Part shown: positions 51,697 to 61,189 of the stretch, piece by piece | How the letters are laid out: every line of letters starts with the position of its first letter | Position numbering within the stretch: position 1 is the stretch's first letter | From: Prolixibacteraceae bacterium | Lineage (GTDB): Bacteria > Bacteroidota > Bacteroidia > Bacteroidales > Prolixibacteraceae | Assembly (NCBI GenBank): GCA_019163175.1 | Contig: JAFLKN010000016.1 | Coordinates: forward strand, 62,001 to 126,000 | Reading direction: 5' to 3' | Length of the DNA stretch: 64,000 nt | Made by a program: the position numbers and the translations under genes | The notes under the pieces: model-generated | Database searches by the model: none | What the model was told of the DNA's origin: nothing | What the model saw: only the letters and a program-made list of their open reading frames with translations

Positions 51697-54336
51697 TTAA
51701 AATAATCTAATGGCACGAATCAATAGGGTATTTTTCTTATCGCTTGAAGTTTGTGTCCCAGAACCGAAATTCTGGATAAACGCACCGTAGAGACTTTGAC
51801 TTTGACTTGAACTCCAATAGTCCGAATTGGAGAAACCACCAACGTTGCCACTATTTATGTAAAGTTTATTTAATTCTTCCCTGCTTGGTAAGTACCAATC
51901 ACTATAACCACCAAGAACTAAATCGTTACAAATCCTAGCCGCATAACTTCCTGTGCCTTGCTGATTAAGAATAGCATATGTGTTATTAAGTCCTTCTCCC
52001 AATCCTGTTGAAGTCCCAATTGTTTTATAAGTGCCATTATACCATTGTGCTTGGCCTTGATCGCTTGGTGCAGCAATTAAGCCATGATTTTGTCCCACAA
52101 CATAACCCGGATCGGTAGATTGAAAGATATATGCTATGATTCCACCTTTATAGACATCACCTATGACAAAGAAAGGTATAAAACTTTCTACATTCCCATA
52201 AGCTGTTCCCTGGCTATTGATAGCATATGCGCGGACGTAGTAAGTTGTATTAGCTGTTAATCCAGTAATAGTTCCACTGAAACTTCCAGGACCACTTCCA
52301 TTGGGCACTTTGCTATTGCTTGTCGTAGGACTTTGGCTGGTGCTATAACAAATGCCCCGTTCGGTGACAGTAGCATTTCCATCACTCGAAACAATGCCGC
52401 CTAAAATTGCACTGGTACTGGTCATATTGCTTGGAGTACTTGTTGTCAGGCTTGCTAATGAAAGCGCGGGGCTGGTTTTAAAACTTACTTCATTTCCATA
52501 AGCTGTTCCTTGGCTATTTATGGCATAAGCCTTAACGTAATAAGTGGTGTTGGGTATGAGTCCAGCAATAGGGTTGCTAAAACTACCAGTTCCTGCACCA
52601 ATTGCCAGTTTGCTATTGCTGGTAGTTGGGTTAGTACTTGTACTATAACAAACACCACGCTCAGTAACAGTAGCATTTCCATCACTCGAAACATTGCCGC
52701 CTAAAGTTGCACTGGTACTGGTCATATTGCTTGGAGTACTTGTTGTCAGGCTTGCTAATGAAAGCGCGGGGTTGGTTTTAAAACTTACCTCGTTTCCATA
52801 AGCTGTTCCAATACTATTGGTTGCATAGGCCCGGACATAATAGGTTGTTCCTTGTACAAGACCTGTTAAATTACTTGAGAAAGTGCCTAACCCCGCACCA
52901 TCAGTTGTTTTTGAATTTGTGATAGTAGGATTTGGCGAAGTACTCCAACAAACACCCCGGGATGTTATGGGTTGACCGCCACTACAATTAATAACGCCGC
53001 CACAAGCTGCTGTGGATAATGAAATTGATGAGATAATGTTTGTTGTTAAAGAAGGCGCTGCATCTTTAAGACAACGAACCGATTTCCCGTTTTTAACTCC
53101 AGCATCAACTGGTGTGGGAGTCGGAATACCCATACCGACCCAATCCATTAAAATGTAAGCTGTTAATACGCTGTTAGCACTCAGGTCTTCCGAAATAAGC
53201 CAATAATTATAAGCATAGCCTTCGTGTTGGAACGATCCGTTATCAGAGGCTCGAAACCCTGCCGGTAGAAGAGAAAAACCACTGGTATTTGTTCCAAGAT
53301 TTTGATCCCAACCAAACTTCAACTTAATTTTTGCTCCGGCAACATTAGTGCCTCCTAAATAATTGGCTAAAATCGACCATTCGTAGGGAGTAGCCACATG
53401 AAATCCAGTTGGAGCAAGTTTGCCTGTATTTACAGCATACCAATTGTATAATGCACCATACTTGTTTTTGTAGGCTGAGATATCGTTATTGTACCAGCAA
53501 TAAACGGGATTTGTTTGAGCAATCCAGCTTGTATTGCTTGTTACATTCGGAATCGGTTTACCATCATTGAATTTCGTCGTTTTTAAGTTTTCGGCCATCC
53601 AAATCTGGGTCCCAATTGTAATGGTATTGTAGGTATTTGCATCCGAATCAGTTACTGTTCCAGGTGCTGCCGGAGCGACTGCAGTTTTAAAACTTACCTG
53701 TTGCCCATAGGAAGTACCCTGGCTATTAATTGCATAAGCACGCAAATAATAGATTGTATTAGGCAAAAAACCAGTTACAATATTGGAAAAACTACCAGTT
53801 CCATTCCCATTTGAAATAAATGAATTACTCGTTGTTGGATTTTGCGAAGTACTATAACAAACACCCCGCTGTGTGATCGGAGAACCACCGTCTGCTGTAA
53901 TATTTCCTCCTAGATTAGCCGCGTTGTAATCAAAAACAGAGATTTCAGATGTTGTGACATTTGCTGTTAAGATTGGCGTAATTTGGGTTGTAAGAACATT
54001 GCTTTGATAGGCACCAGCGTATGCGATAATGGTATAGGTATGGACTTTTCCTCCTATTACACTGCCATCAATATATTGTGCTGCAACTTTGGTTTGGTCA
54101 GGCAGCTCGGTTGTTGTACCGGGGTCAATTTTTCTGGTCAACTTAAAGCCTGAAATATTTTTCTCCGATTGAACCCAGCTTAATTTAATGGTGTTACCTA
54201 CCTGAACTGCTCTAAAATCAGAGGGAGTAAAAACCGTTTTGGGGCAATCGGGGTCGAAAGGGTTTGTCCATTCACGCTTTTGGCAAGAAGAGAAAACTAA
54301 AATTAGTATCAGAAAGAAAGACAAATTTATTTTCAT
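51697..54336 (-). CDS. Lipoprotein with FISUMP, repeated Fn3-like units and a DUF1566-type C-terminus
   Basis: ATG 54336 is preferred over one 28 codons upstream because it begins a lipoprotein signal (lipobox F-S-S-C, about 13-17). The 879 residues contain an Fn3-like domain, about four copies of a roughly 100-residue unit (T-E-R-G-V-C-Y-S-T-S, N-T-T-Y-Y-V-R-A-Y-A-I-N-S-Q-G), a FISUMP domain (about 230-440) between them, and a DUF1566 lectin-like end (Y-S-D-W-Y-L-P-S-R-E-E-L). A 300-bp tandem period is visible in the DNA. It is the last gene of operon B. Confidence 0.88.
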   Translation of the reverse strand: MKINLSFFLILILVFSSCQKREWTNPFDPDCPKTVFTPSDFRAVQVGNTIKLSWVQSEKNISGFKLTRKIDPGTTTELPDQTKVAAQYIDGSVIGGKVHTYTIIAYAGAYQSNVLTTQITPILTANVTTSEISVFDYNAANLGGNITADGGSPITQRGVCYSTSQNPTTSNSFISNGNGTGSFSNIVTGFLPNTIYYLRAYAINSQGTSYGQQVSFKTAVAPAAPGTVTDSDANTYNTITIGTQIWMAENLKTTKFNDGKPIPNVTSNTSWIAQTNPVYCWYNNDISAYKNKYGALYNWYAVNTGKLAPTGFHVATPYEWSILANYLGGTNVAGAKIKLKFGWDQNLGTNTSGFSLLPAGFRASDNGSFQHEGYAYNYWLISEDLSANSVLTAYILMDWVGMGIPTPTPVDAGVKNGKSVRCLKDAAPSLTTNIISSISLSTAACGGVINCSGGQPITSRGVCWSTSPNPTITNSKTTDGAGLGTFSSNLTGLVQGTTYYVRAYATNSIGTAYGNEVSFKTNPALSLASLTTSTPSNMTSTSATLGGNVSSDGNATVTERGVCYSTSTNPTTSNSKLAIGAGTGSFSNPIAGLIPNTTYYVKAYAINSQGTAYGNEVSFKTSPALSLASLTTSTPSNMTSTSAILGGIVSSDGNATVTERGICYSTSQSPTTSNSKVPNGSGPGSFSGTITGLTANTTYYVRAYAINSQGTAYGNVESFIPFFVIGDVYKGGIIAYIFQSTDPGYVVGQNHGLIAAPSDQGQAQWYNGTYKTIGTSTGLGEGLNNTYAILNQQGTGSYAARICNDLVLGGYSDWYLPSREELNKLYINSGNVGGFSNSDYWSSSQSQSLYGAFIQNFGSGTQTSSDKKNTLLIRAIRLF
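52190..52815. repeat. 300-bp tandem repeats inside the long FISUMP lipoprotein gene
   Basis: Segments such as 52368-52500 and 52668-52800 are almost identical and exactly 300 bases apart. A third unit is partly visible at the left edge (about 52190-52240). The period is 100 codons, in frame, so the units can expand or contract by recombination without shifting the frame. Confidence 0.8.
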
Positions 54337-54401
54337 GTTGTTTGATAAAAAAAAATGACCACTTCGCGGAAATAAATCAAATAAATCAAATAGCCAAATA
54401 A

Positions 54402-55949
54402 TCAATAATCCCTTACGCAACGAACAGAAAAACCATGCTCCTTGGTGTAGCCGTACCGTCTTACACCACTATCGCTGTAGAACACGTACCAGTGCCAGAC
54501 ATAATTTGTAAGGTACTCGGTAGAACTCCACCAGTACCCGCCGTAGCCAATGTAGTAGAATGTACCATTGCTGCCACGGTAGCCAGCCGGAAGAGCCGTA
54601 AAACCAACCTCATTGGTGGCTCCCGTATTTGGGGTTAACCAATGTGTTGTGCCTGTTCCTTTAAGTTTTCCACCCGCAACACTTTCCCCTCCTATATATG
54701 TTGTTAAAGTTGTCCACTCACTATCAGTTGGTACGTGCCACCCTGCCGGACAAAGCCTATTGGTGTTAACTGCGTACCAGTTGTATAAAGTGCCATAAGT
54801 TGCTTTGTAGTTTATGGCATCATTGTTATAATAACAATATGCCCCAGTTTTAAGGGCCGCCCAGGTTGTATTATCTGTCACATTTGGAATTGTTGTGCCA
54901 TCATTGTATTTGGTTGTTTTTAGATTTTCTGCCATCCATATCTGGTTGCCGATTTTAATCGTTGGGTAAACATTTCCATCTGCATCAGTAACTTCACCAT
55001 AAAAGGTTTTAAAGCTTAATTCATTACCATAAGCCGTTCCCTGGCTGTTAATGGCATATGCACGAATAAAGTAAGTGGTGTTGGCTGTGAGACCGGTAAT
55101 AATATTGCTAAAACTTCCTATTCCTGACCCAATTGCTAATTTTGTGTTACTGGTAGTTGGATTTATGTATGTACTGTAACATACTCCTCGCTCGGTAACT
55201 GTTTCGTTACCATCACTGATTATGTTTCCCCCCAAAGTTGCACTATTGGAGGTAATGTTGTATGTATTACTTGTTGACAACGAAAGTGGCAGGCTGCATT
55301 TGAAATTAAGCTCGTTACCATAAGCAGTTCCCTGGCTATTAATTGCATACGCTCTAATGTAATAAGTAGTGTTGGCAGTTAAGCCAGTAATGGTATTGTT
55401 GAAACTCCCAGTTCCGCTACCAATAGCCAACTTATTATTGCTGGTAGTTGGATTGGCTGTGGTTGCCCAACAAACTCCACGTTCGGTAATTGTTGCGCCA
55501 CCATCGTTTGTAATTGTACCGCCCAATAAGGCTGAAGTCGATTTAATAGATGAAGGATTTGCAGTTGTTAGTGTTGCTGTCAATAACGGTTTAATTTGGG
55601 TCCAAGCATAGTTGCTTTCGTTGCTGCCGACTATGGCTACAATATGGTATTCGTACAATTTGCCTCCGGTGATTCCAGCATCCGTCCATGTATTTGCGGT
55701 CTTGGCTGGCGAAACAACTTCTTTCCAATCAGTTTCTCCTTCAATTTTTCGATCAATACGGAACCCGGTAATGTTTTTTACCCCTTGTACCCAAGTCAGA
55801 TTAATCGAGTTTCCTTGTTGTTTGGCAACGAAATCGGTTGGAGTCCACATCACTTTCGGGCATTCAGGGTCAAATGGGTTGTTCCACTCACGATTTTGGC
55901 AGGAGAAGAAAACCAGAATAAAAGTTATAATTGCAAAATATTGCTTCAT
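54402..55949 (-). CDS. FISUMP lipoprotein with two Fn3-like repeats
   Basis: The lipoprotein signal (lipobox F-F-S-C at about 14-17) is followed by N-R-E-W-N-N-P-F-D-P, an Fn3-like domain (about 30-125), two repeats (about 125-320) with T-E-R-G-V-C and Y-A-I-N-S-Q-G-T-A-Y-G-N-E-L, and a FISUMP domain (about 325-515). The FISUMP part includes K-I-G-N-Q-I-W-M-A-E-N-L, Y-G-T-L-Y-N-W-Y-A-V, C-P-A-G-W-H-V-P-T and S-V-R-C-V-R-D. It is a surface-exposed binding protein by analogy. It shares its N-terminal plan with the flanking lipoproteins, a clear sign of paralogous expansion. Confidence 0.88.
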   Translation of the reverse strand: MKQYFAIITFILVFFSCQNREWNNPFDPECPKVMWTPTDFVAKQQGNSINLTWVQGVKNITGFRIDRKIEGETDWKEVVSPAKTANTWTDAGITGGKLYEYHIVAIVGSNESNYAWTQIKPLLTATLTTANPSSIKSTSALLGGTITNDGGATITERGVCWATTANPTTSNNKLAIGSGTGSFNNTITGLTANTTYYIRAYAINSQGTAYGNELNFKCSLPLSLSTSNTYNITSNSATLGGNIISDGNETVTERGVCYSTYINPTTSNTKLAIGSGIGSFSNIITGLTANTTYFIRAYAINSQGTAYGNELSFKTFYGEVTDADGNVYPTIKIGNQIWMAENLKTTKYNDGTTIPNVTDNTTWAALKTGAYCYYNNDAINYKATYGTLYNWYAVNTNRLCPAGWHVPTDSEWTTLTTYIGGESVAGGKLKGTGTTHWLTPNTGATNEVGFTALPAGYRGSNGTFYYIGYGGYWWSSTEYLTNYVWHWYVFYSDSGVRRYGYTKEHGFSVRCVRDY

Positions 55950-55954
55950 CAGAT

Positions 55955-56950
55955 TTAGTCTTTAATACAACGTATAGAAAGCCCTTCTGCTTTGTCGCTT
56001 GAGACCCTTATTAGCTCATTACCATCTAAAAAAAATAATCGGCTCCATACTTTTGCTGTGTTATCCATTGAAGAACTCCACCATAAATTGTAAAAGCCAA
56101 TTTTACCAGATGTTGTCCCATTGGCATCACGAGAAGCAGATGGAAGTCCTGTAAAGCCCGATTCATTGGATGCACCATTGTTAGGATATACCCAATGGCT
56201 TGTACCCATTTCTTTTAATTTTCCTCCGGCCACACTTTCGCCTCCTAAATACGATGTCAATGTGGCCCATTCTGAATCGGTAGGAACATGCCAGCCAGTC
56301 GGAGCGAGTTTTCCAGTATTAACTGCATACCAATTATATAAAGCTCCATAAGTTTTATAGATTGTTTCTTCGGCATTGTACCAGCAATAAGCACCACTAG
56401 TTAATCCCGCCCAAACTGTGCTGTAAGTGACTTTGGCAATTGAAGTACCATCATTATACCTGGTCGTTTTCAAGTTTTCGGCCATCCAGGTTTGTGCTCC
56501 TATTTTAATTGTTTTATAAACGTTGCCATCTATGTCACTTATTGTTCCATAAGAAAGGTTTGTATTATAGGTTATACTGCTGATTACCAAAGGAGTTATT
56601 GAAATTGCTACAGGATTACTCGTATTATTTCCGGCAATAGCTGTTAAATAGTAAGTATGTGTTTTGTTATATTCCAATACAGGATCAAACAATTGACCAT
56701 CAGCTTTATACTGATTTTTTACTTCTATGCGAGACCCATTATCAATGGTTTTTTGAATTTTAAATTCTGAAATAGTCTTATTGGGTTGGCTCCATGTTAA
56801 TATAATTGAACTTCCTTCCTGAATTGCTCTAAAGTTTGTTGGAGTCCAAAGTTCTTTTGAGTATTCCGGATCAAACGGATTGCTCCACTCCCGCTTCTGG
56901 CAAGAGGAGAGGATAATAATCAAAATAAATATTTTAAAACATGCATTCAT
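55955..56950 (-). CDS. FISUMP lipoprotein, 331 residues
   Basis: The lipobox L-S-S-C lies near residues 14-17, followed by Q-K-R-E-W-S-N-P-F-D-P, an Fn3-like domain (about 30-125) and a FISUMP domain (about 135-331, T-I-K-I-G-A-Q-T-W-M-A-E-N-L to S-I-R-C-I-K-D). It lacks the 100-residue repeats of its two larger neighbours. It is 5 bases before the next gene and 7 bases after the previous, so co-transcription is likely. Confidence 0.88.
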   Translation of the reverse strand: MNACFKIFILIIILSSCQKREWSNPFDPEYSKELWTPTNFRAIQEGSSIILTWSQPNKTISEFKIQKTIDNGSRIEVKNQYKADGQLFDPVLEYNKTHTYYLTAIAGNNTSNPVAISITPLVISSITYNTNLSYGTISDIDGNVYKTIKIGAQTWMAENLKTTRYNDGTSIAKVTYSTVWAGLTSGAYCWYNAEETIYKTYGALYNWYAVNTGKLAPTGWHVPTDSEWATLTSYLGGESVAGGKLKEMGTSHWVYPNNGASNESGFTGLPSASRDANGTTSGKIGFYNLWWSSSMDNTAKVWSRLFFLDGNELIRVSSDKAEGLSIRCIKD

Positions 56951-56957
56951 TTTTTAT

Positions 56958-57677
56958 CTAATTTTTTATGCACCGGACAGACAAACCAGACTCATTGTCG
57001 CTAAAAGGTCTACCTGCACCAATGCCGTAGTAGCCCAGAGCCTTGGAAAAGGCACTTATTATATCTCGTTCGGTAGAACTCCACCAGTAAGCAAATTCGC
57101 CAATACCACTGAAGATTCCATAATCGAAACGAATGCTAGCCGGTAGAGCTGTAAACCCAACGTCATTAGTGGCTCCTGTATTCGGAGCTATCCAATGAAT
57201 TGTTCCCACTTCATTCAATTTGCCGCCAGCAACAATATTTCCACCTAAATAATCTATCAAAGTTATCCACTTTGTATCTGTTGCTACATGCCAACCTGTT
57301 GGGGCTATTTTGTTTGTGCTAACAGCATACCAGTTATAAAGTGCACCATAAGTTTCATTAAGAGTTGTAGCATCTTTATTGTACCAGCAATATGCTCCTG
57401 TTCTTAAAGCTGCCCAAGCGGCATTATCAGTGACGTTGGCGATTGGAGTACCGTCATTATATCTGGTCGTCTTCAGGTTTTCGGCCATCCAGGTTTGGTT
57501 TCCAATTATTACCGTTCTGTATATATTTCCATCAATGTCAGTAACTTTGCCATATCTAATACTCGAATTGAAATTATTATCCGTATCATTAAAGTTATTA
57601 AAGTTGTTCCAATCGTGTTTTTTGCATGAAAAGACGATCATCAAGAAAAATAAAAATAGGAGAGGATTTTTATTCAT
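56958..57677 (-). CDS. Short FISUMP lipoprotein, 239 residues
   Basis: ATG 57677 is used rather than a TTG eight codons upstream, because the lipoprotein signal starts there (lipobox V-F-S-C at about 16-19). After an asparagine-rich linker the rest is one FISUMP domain (about 45-239: T-V-I-I-G-N-Q-T-W-M-A-E-N-L to L-S-V-R-C-I-K-N). It lies 20 bases downstream of the shared-domain membrane protein gene. Confidence 0.88.
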   Translation of the reverse strand: MNKNPLLFLFFLMIVFSCKKHDWNNFNNFNDTDNNFNSSIRYGKVTDIDGNIYRTVIIGNQTWMAENLKTTRYNDGTPIANVTDNAAWAALRTGAYCWYNKDATTLNETYGALYNWYAVSTNKIAPTGWHVATDTKWITLIDYLGGNIVAGGKLNEVGTIHWIAPNTGATNDVGFTALPASIRFDYGIFSGIGEFAYWWSSTERDIISAFSKALGYYGIGAGRPFSDNESGLSVRCIKN

Positions 57678-57697
57678 GGTTATTTTAAAACAAAGAA

Positions 57698-58411
57698 TCA
57701 AAATTTACAAACTAAACCCAGACCGACTCCCTGATGAATTGGCTGTGGATAAAAACCAAGTGTTTGATTTTTCACATTGCTTTGCTTACCTGCTTTCAGA
57801 ATAATCTCAAGCGTACAAATTCCGGCCACGCCAAAAGCTATCGGGCTAATCTGGTCGTAAAGCTTCACTTTTTGGTGGAGGCTTTCAGCATCATTAGTTG
57901 CAGATTGGTATTGGCTGTATAAATTATTTGACTGCAACATAGTGAATGCACCAACTGCACCGCTAACCAATGCACCGCTTAGCCAGATGTTTTTACTTTT
58001 TTTGTACTTGTAATATTTGGGTGAATATTCTGTTTTTGTTTTGGATTGTTCAATCGGTTTACTAAACGATTGTACCGGCTGGCTAATCATTTCGGCATTT
58101 AATTTAAATTGAATGTTTCCTTCCAGTTGCACTTTTTCAGCAGCTACATTCCAGATTACCTTCTTATCGTTGCCTGGCATTTGCCCAGTTACATCACCCG
58201 ATACATTTTTTAATGGTCCCTGCCAGGTTTTCCAATCGTCGAGCGTATAAAAAAGGTTCACGTTGTAAGTTCCTGATTTACCAGCGATATCATACAAAAC
58301 GACAATGGTTTTCCCTTCCTGGGTTATCCTGACATTCTTAATATCCTGAGCAAATGAATTCACACTAAAGAAATAAGAAATCAGAAAAATGAGATATTTG
58401 AACTTTGCCAT
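57698..58411 (-). CDS. Exported protein with shared beta domain and two hydrophobic segments
   Basis: A signal peptide (1-21, ending F-A-Q) is followed by the shared beta domain (22-110: I-K-N-V-R-I-T-Q-E-G-K-T-I-V-V-L-Y-D-I). Two hydrophobic stretches, near 147-165 and 190-208, may be membrane helices, and a short C-terminal tail ends in G-L-V-C-K-F. It takes the place in operon B that the barrel protein (49773-50633) has in operon A, but on the other side of the caspase gene. Confidence 0.75.
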   Translation of the reverse strand: MAKFKYLIFLISYFFSVNSFAQDIKNVRITQEGKTIVVLYDIAGKSGTYNVNLFYTLDDWKTWQGPLKNVSGDVTGQMPGNDKKVIWNVAAEKVQLEGNIQFKLNAEMISQPVQSFSKPIEQSKTKTEYSPKYYKYKKSKNIWLSGALVSGAVGAFTMLQSNNLYSQYQSATNDAESLHQKVKLYDQISPIAFGVAGICTLEIILKAGKQSNVKNQTLGFYPQPIHQGVGLGLVCKF

Positions 58412-58459
58412 ATCAAAATATTAAATGGTAAATAGTTAAATGGTTGAATTGCTGAATGG

Positions 58460-60169
58460 TTAGAAGGATTGTTTTTCCCAGTTTTCAGAATAGGTTGGGC
58501 TAACCTGGATGTCAGGATCCTGCGATTTCCCGTTTACACGAAGGGCTTCCACACCAACATTCGTTTTCAGGTATTTGGCTAGCTCGCTGTATGTAACAGT
58601 TCCGTTCGTTTCTTTCAATTTTTTGAGCAGGAAATAGGTAAATAAGCCATGTTTCTGAGCATCAAAAGGTAAAGCAGATTGTTCTCCTGACGAAGCGGAA
58701 AAAACAATTATATTCCCCGAAATGCCTTCTTCTTTTGGCTTGATGCGCACGCTGCGTGCAGCAAGTAAACTTTGAGCCCTGGCTCCACCCGAGAAACAGG
58801 CATCCAGAAAAACCGTTATTTTTTTTGCCCCAAGTTCCGAAAATTTCCTGTAAATACTATTCAATGAAATTGCAGAGGAAAGATTTGAAGCATTCACATC
58901 TACCGGAATGAGATAAGGTATTTTCGTATTTTCGTCTGGCAATCCATGTCCGGCATAATAGAAAATCAATTCAGTTTCCGGTCCCATTCGTTTCATCAAG
59001 GCTGAAACTAAGTCAATTTCCCGGTTTAAAGTACCGGCAGTTGCATCGGTCAGAAAGTGAATGTTTCGTTCTTCAACACCCAGTGTGTTTAATACATAGT
59101 TCCTGAAAACCTCAGCGTCGCGCCGGGCATAATTCACGTTGATGTCGGCATTTAAATTGCCTGAATAATCTTCATTTCCAATAATCAGCGCCAGTTTGTT
59201 CGGGTATTTCTGATTGGTAAACGGAATATTTTTATCTACATCAGACGATAAAGAAGCAATTTCAATCTGTACTTCACTTTCGTCAATGCCTTCAACTATT
59301 AGTTTTTCGCCTGCAACCTGCTGGTTCATGGTCAATTCAATAGTTTTGTTTTCGAAATACTGCTTGTATTTTTCTTCAAATTCATACAGAAATTGAATCG
59401 TTGGCTGATTGTAATCGTTGTTGGCAACCAGGGAATAATTGATCAGTTTCTTTTCACCGGGATTTAAGGTCCCAATTTCAATGACTGGATTGGCCGAAAG
59501 ACAAAAAATATTCTGTGGAATTATCATGTTAAGCTTTACGTCGCTGGCCATTCCCTGCCCTAGGTTCTGAACCAAAACATCCAGATCAAAAGGTTTACGC
59601 TTAGCCAATGTGCTCGAATTTTGGCTGCTAACCTGGTAATCCACAATTTTTAGGTCGGGACTGCGAAATGCCTGGGTGGCGACTTCAATATGAAAAGGAT
59701 CGGTACCAAAACCTTTGGGCTCAATGATGGTAATTTCAAAAGCCGCAGATCCTTCCTGTAAATTTTTCAAACCTTTTATGGGCAATACAATTTGTGTGTT
59801 TTGTCCAACCTTTACGTCATCAATTTTTTTTGAGCTTTCATAAGCCAGACCACTTAAACCATTGGTTTCTTTAGCTGTTAAAACCAAACCTTTGCCATCA
59901 CCCATGCCCGAGTTTTTTAATTCAAACCGAATCTCAGTGGTTTCTTCAGCATCAATTTTTCGGTTCCCCTCTGCACCATCCGAGAAAAAGGCATTGGATA
60001 TTTCAAGGTAAGGCGGTTTTGTGGTCTCACGAACTGAAACTGGTGAAGTTTCCGGTTTGATAGAAATGTAAATCTTATTGCTGAGATTGGAGGATTTGCC
60101 GGTCTTTTGCCCAAAAGTTGGATTGAACAGAATGACTAGCAAAAACAGGGTAAGGTATAGATTCTTCAT
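58460..60169 (-). CDS. Secreted caspase-like protease (C14) with Ig-like N-terminal region, copy B
   Basis: The architecture equals that of copy A: signal peptide (1-20), CARDB/Ig-like domains (about 45-270) and a caspase domain (about 320-545) with H408 in Y-A-G-H-G and C458 in D-A-C-F-S-G-G. The two caspases clearly differ in sequence, in contrast to the identical 215-residue neighbours. The dyad is intact. It follows the 215-residue gene in operon B by 123 bases, with a stem-loop in between. Targets are unknown. Confidence 0.93.
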   Translation of the reverse strand: MKNLYLTLFLLVILFNPTFGQKTGKSSNLSNKIYISIKPETSPVSVRETTKPPYLEISNAFFSDGAEGNRKIDAEETTEIRFELKNSGMGDGKGLVLTAKETNGLSGLAYESSKKIDDVKVGQNTQIVLPIKGLKNLQEGSAAFEITIIEPKGFGTDPFHIEVATQAFRSPDLKIVDYQVSSQNSSTLAKRKPFDLDVLVQNLGQGMASDVKLNMIIPQNIFCLSANPVIEIGTLNPGEKKLINYSLVANNDYNQPTIQFLYEFEEKYKQYFENKTIELTMNQQVAGEKLIVEGIDESEVQIEIASLSSDVDKNIPFTNQKYPNKLALIIGNEDYSGNLNADINVNYARRDAEVFRNYVLNTLGVEERNIHFLTDATAGTLNREIDLVSALMKRMGPETELIFYYAGHGLPDENTKIPYLIPVDVNASNLSSAISLNSIYRKFSELGAKKITVFLDACFSGGARAQSLLAARSVRIKPKEEGISGNIIVFSASSGEQSALPFDAQKHGLFTYFLLKKLKETNGTVTYSELAKYLKTNVGVEALRVNGKSQDPDIQVSPTYSENWEKQSF

Positions 60170-60243
60170 GGTTAGGTCATTAAAGGTTGCAATTTGGGAT
60201 AATTGACTTTTGGCTGATCAAATATAGATAATTTAGCATTCGG

Positions 60244-60282
60244 AGAACTCATCCAAAAACTTGAAGTCATCGGATGAGCTCT
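60244..60282 (-). terminator. Stem-loop after the 215-residue gene, copy B
   Basis: AGAACTCATCC (60244-60254) pairs with GGATGAGCTCT (60272-60282), 11 bp with one wobble. No T-run follows. It has the same position as the stem-loop at 50680-50710 but a different sequence, so attenuation or RNA processing may be under selection. Confidence 0.5.
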
Positions 60283-60287
60283 CTGTC

Positions 60288-60994
60288 AATCCTTAAAATT
60301 TCATTAGTTTATCCAGTTTATCCTGAAGTCCTTTTGATTCATCTTCTAATTTGGTGCGTATAACTTTTTTTGCTGCTTCCATTGCCATATCGCTGTTGTA
60401 GGCAATGCGAACGTTGGCTTCAATGTTTTTATTAATGTCTTTATACATTTCAACCAGCGTGATAATCCTTCCAATTTCCTGGGCAATGACGTTCTTGGAT
60501 GCTGCTACAATTTTGGTTACCGATGCTGCCTCTTCCTGATTCAACTGGGCATTGGCGTAGTTTCCTTCCATTAAAGCAGCAATATTGGATGCCATAGTTC
60601 CAGCCAGCTCAAGTTTGGCAGACTCAGTCGCTTGTAATTTGGCTGCAATCTGGGTTTCACCAACTGCCCTACCAGTTGCAACAATGTATTTAGAAAATCC
60701 TTGTTCGTCGGTTTCCTGTTCTTTCAGCAAGCCGTTGGTTAATTGACGTTCGATGGAAGGTGCGCCAACTGCCACATAATAACCTTGTTTTGCGTAGTCT
60801 TTGGCATCCTTTTTTACTTCGCTAACAGGTTTGAATTTTAATTTCGAACGCATTTCTTTGTTTGATACCTGGGCATTTGCTGAATTGATGAATAACATGA
60901 CTAAAAGAAGGGTCGATAAGGTAATGGTTGATTTTTTCATGATAAAGATTTTAAGTTTTTATGTGATTTTTTAATTTATATACCTCATAGTACC
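60288..60994. repeat. 707-bp direct repeat, copy B
   Basis: Second copy of the repeat at 50720-51426, in the same direction. Recombination between the two would remove 9.6 kb holding operon B. Confidence 0.9.
60293..60940 (-). CDS. Secreted 215-residue helical protein, copy B (LPP20-like)
   Basis: The protein is identical to copy A (50725-51372), with signal peptide 1-23 and a long helical body. It is the first gene of operon B, behind its own ECF promoter (60990-61015). Keeping two identical copies, each at the head of a caspase operon, suggests a needed stoichiometric partner for each caspase set or a very recent event. Confidence 0.8.
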   Translation of the reverse strand: MKKSTITLSTLLLVMLFINSANAQVSNKEMRSKLKFKPVSEVKKDAKDYAKQGYYVAVGAPSIERQLTNGLLKEQETDEQGFSKYIVATGRAVGETQIAAKLQATESAKLELAGTMASNIAALMEGNYANAQLNQEEAASVTKIVAASKNVIAQEIGRIITLVEMYKDINKNIEANVRIAYNSDMAMEAAKKVIRTKLEDESKGLQDKLDKLMKF

Positions 60995-61015
60995 ATTCGG
61001 TTGCAAAATGTGACA
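60990..61015 (-). promoter_or_regulatory. Predicted ECF sigma promoter of operon B
   Basis: TGTCAC (61015-61010), 16 bases, GTAC (60993-60990), 50 bases before the ATG at 60940. The bases outside the two boxes differ from operon A's promoter, although the boxes and spacing are the same. Confidence 0.8.
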
Positions 61016-61189
61016 ACAAAACGAAAATATTATTAATTGTTCAGGATTTCATGCGAGCTAAAGTCCTAACTGATAGAAACTGAATTGGTAAATATATATT
61101 CGAGCAATCTTTAATATACGTCAAATTTATAAAATTTCAGGTACCGCTAGGATATTGATCTTCTAAGTTATCTAATACATTCATTTATT

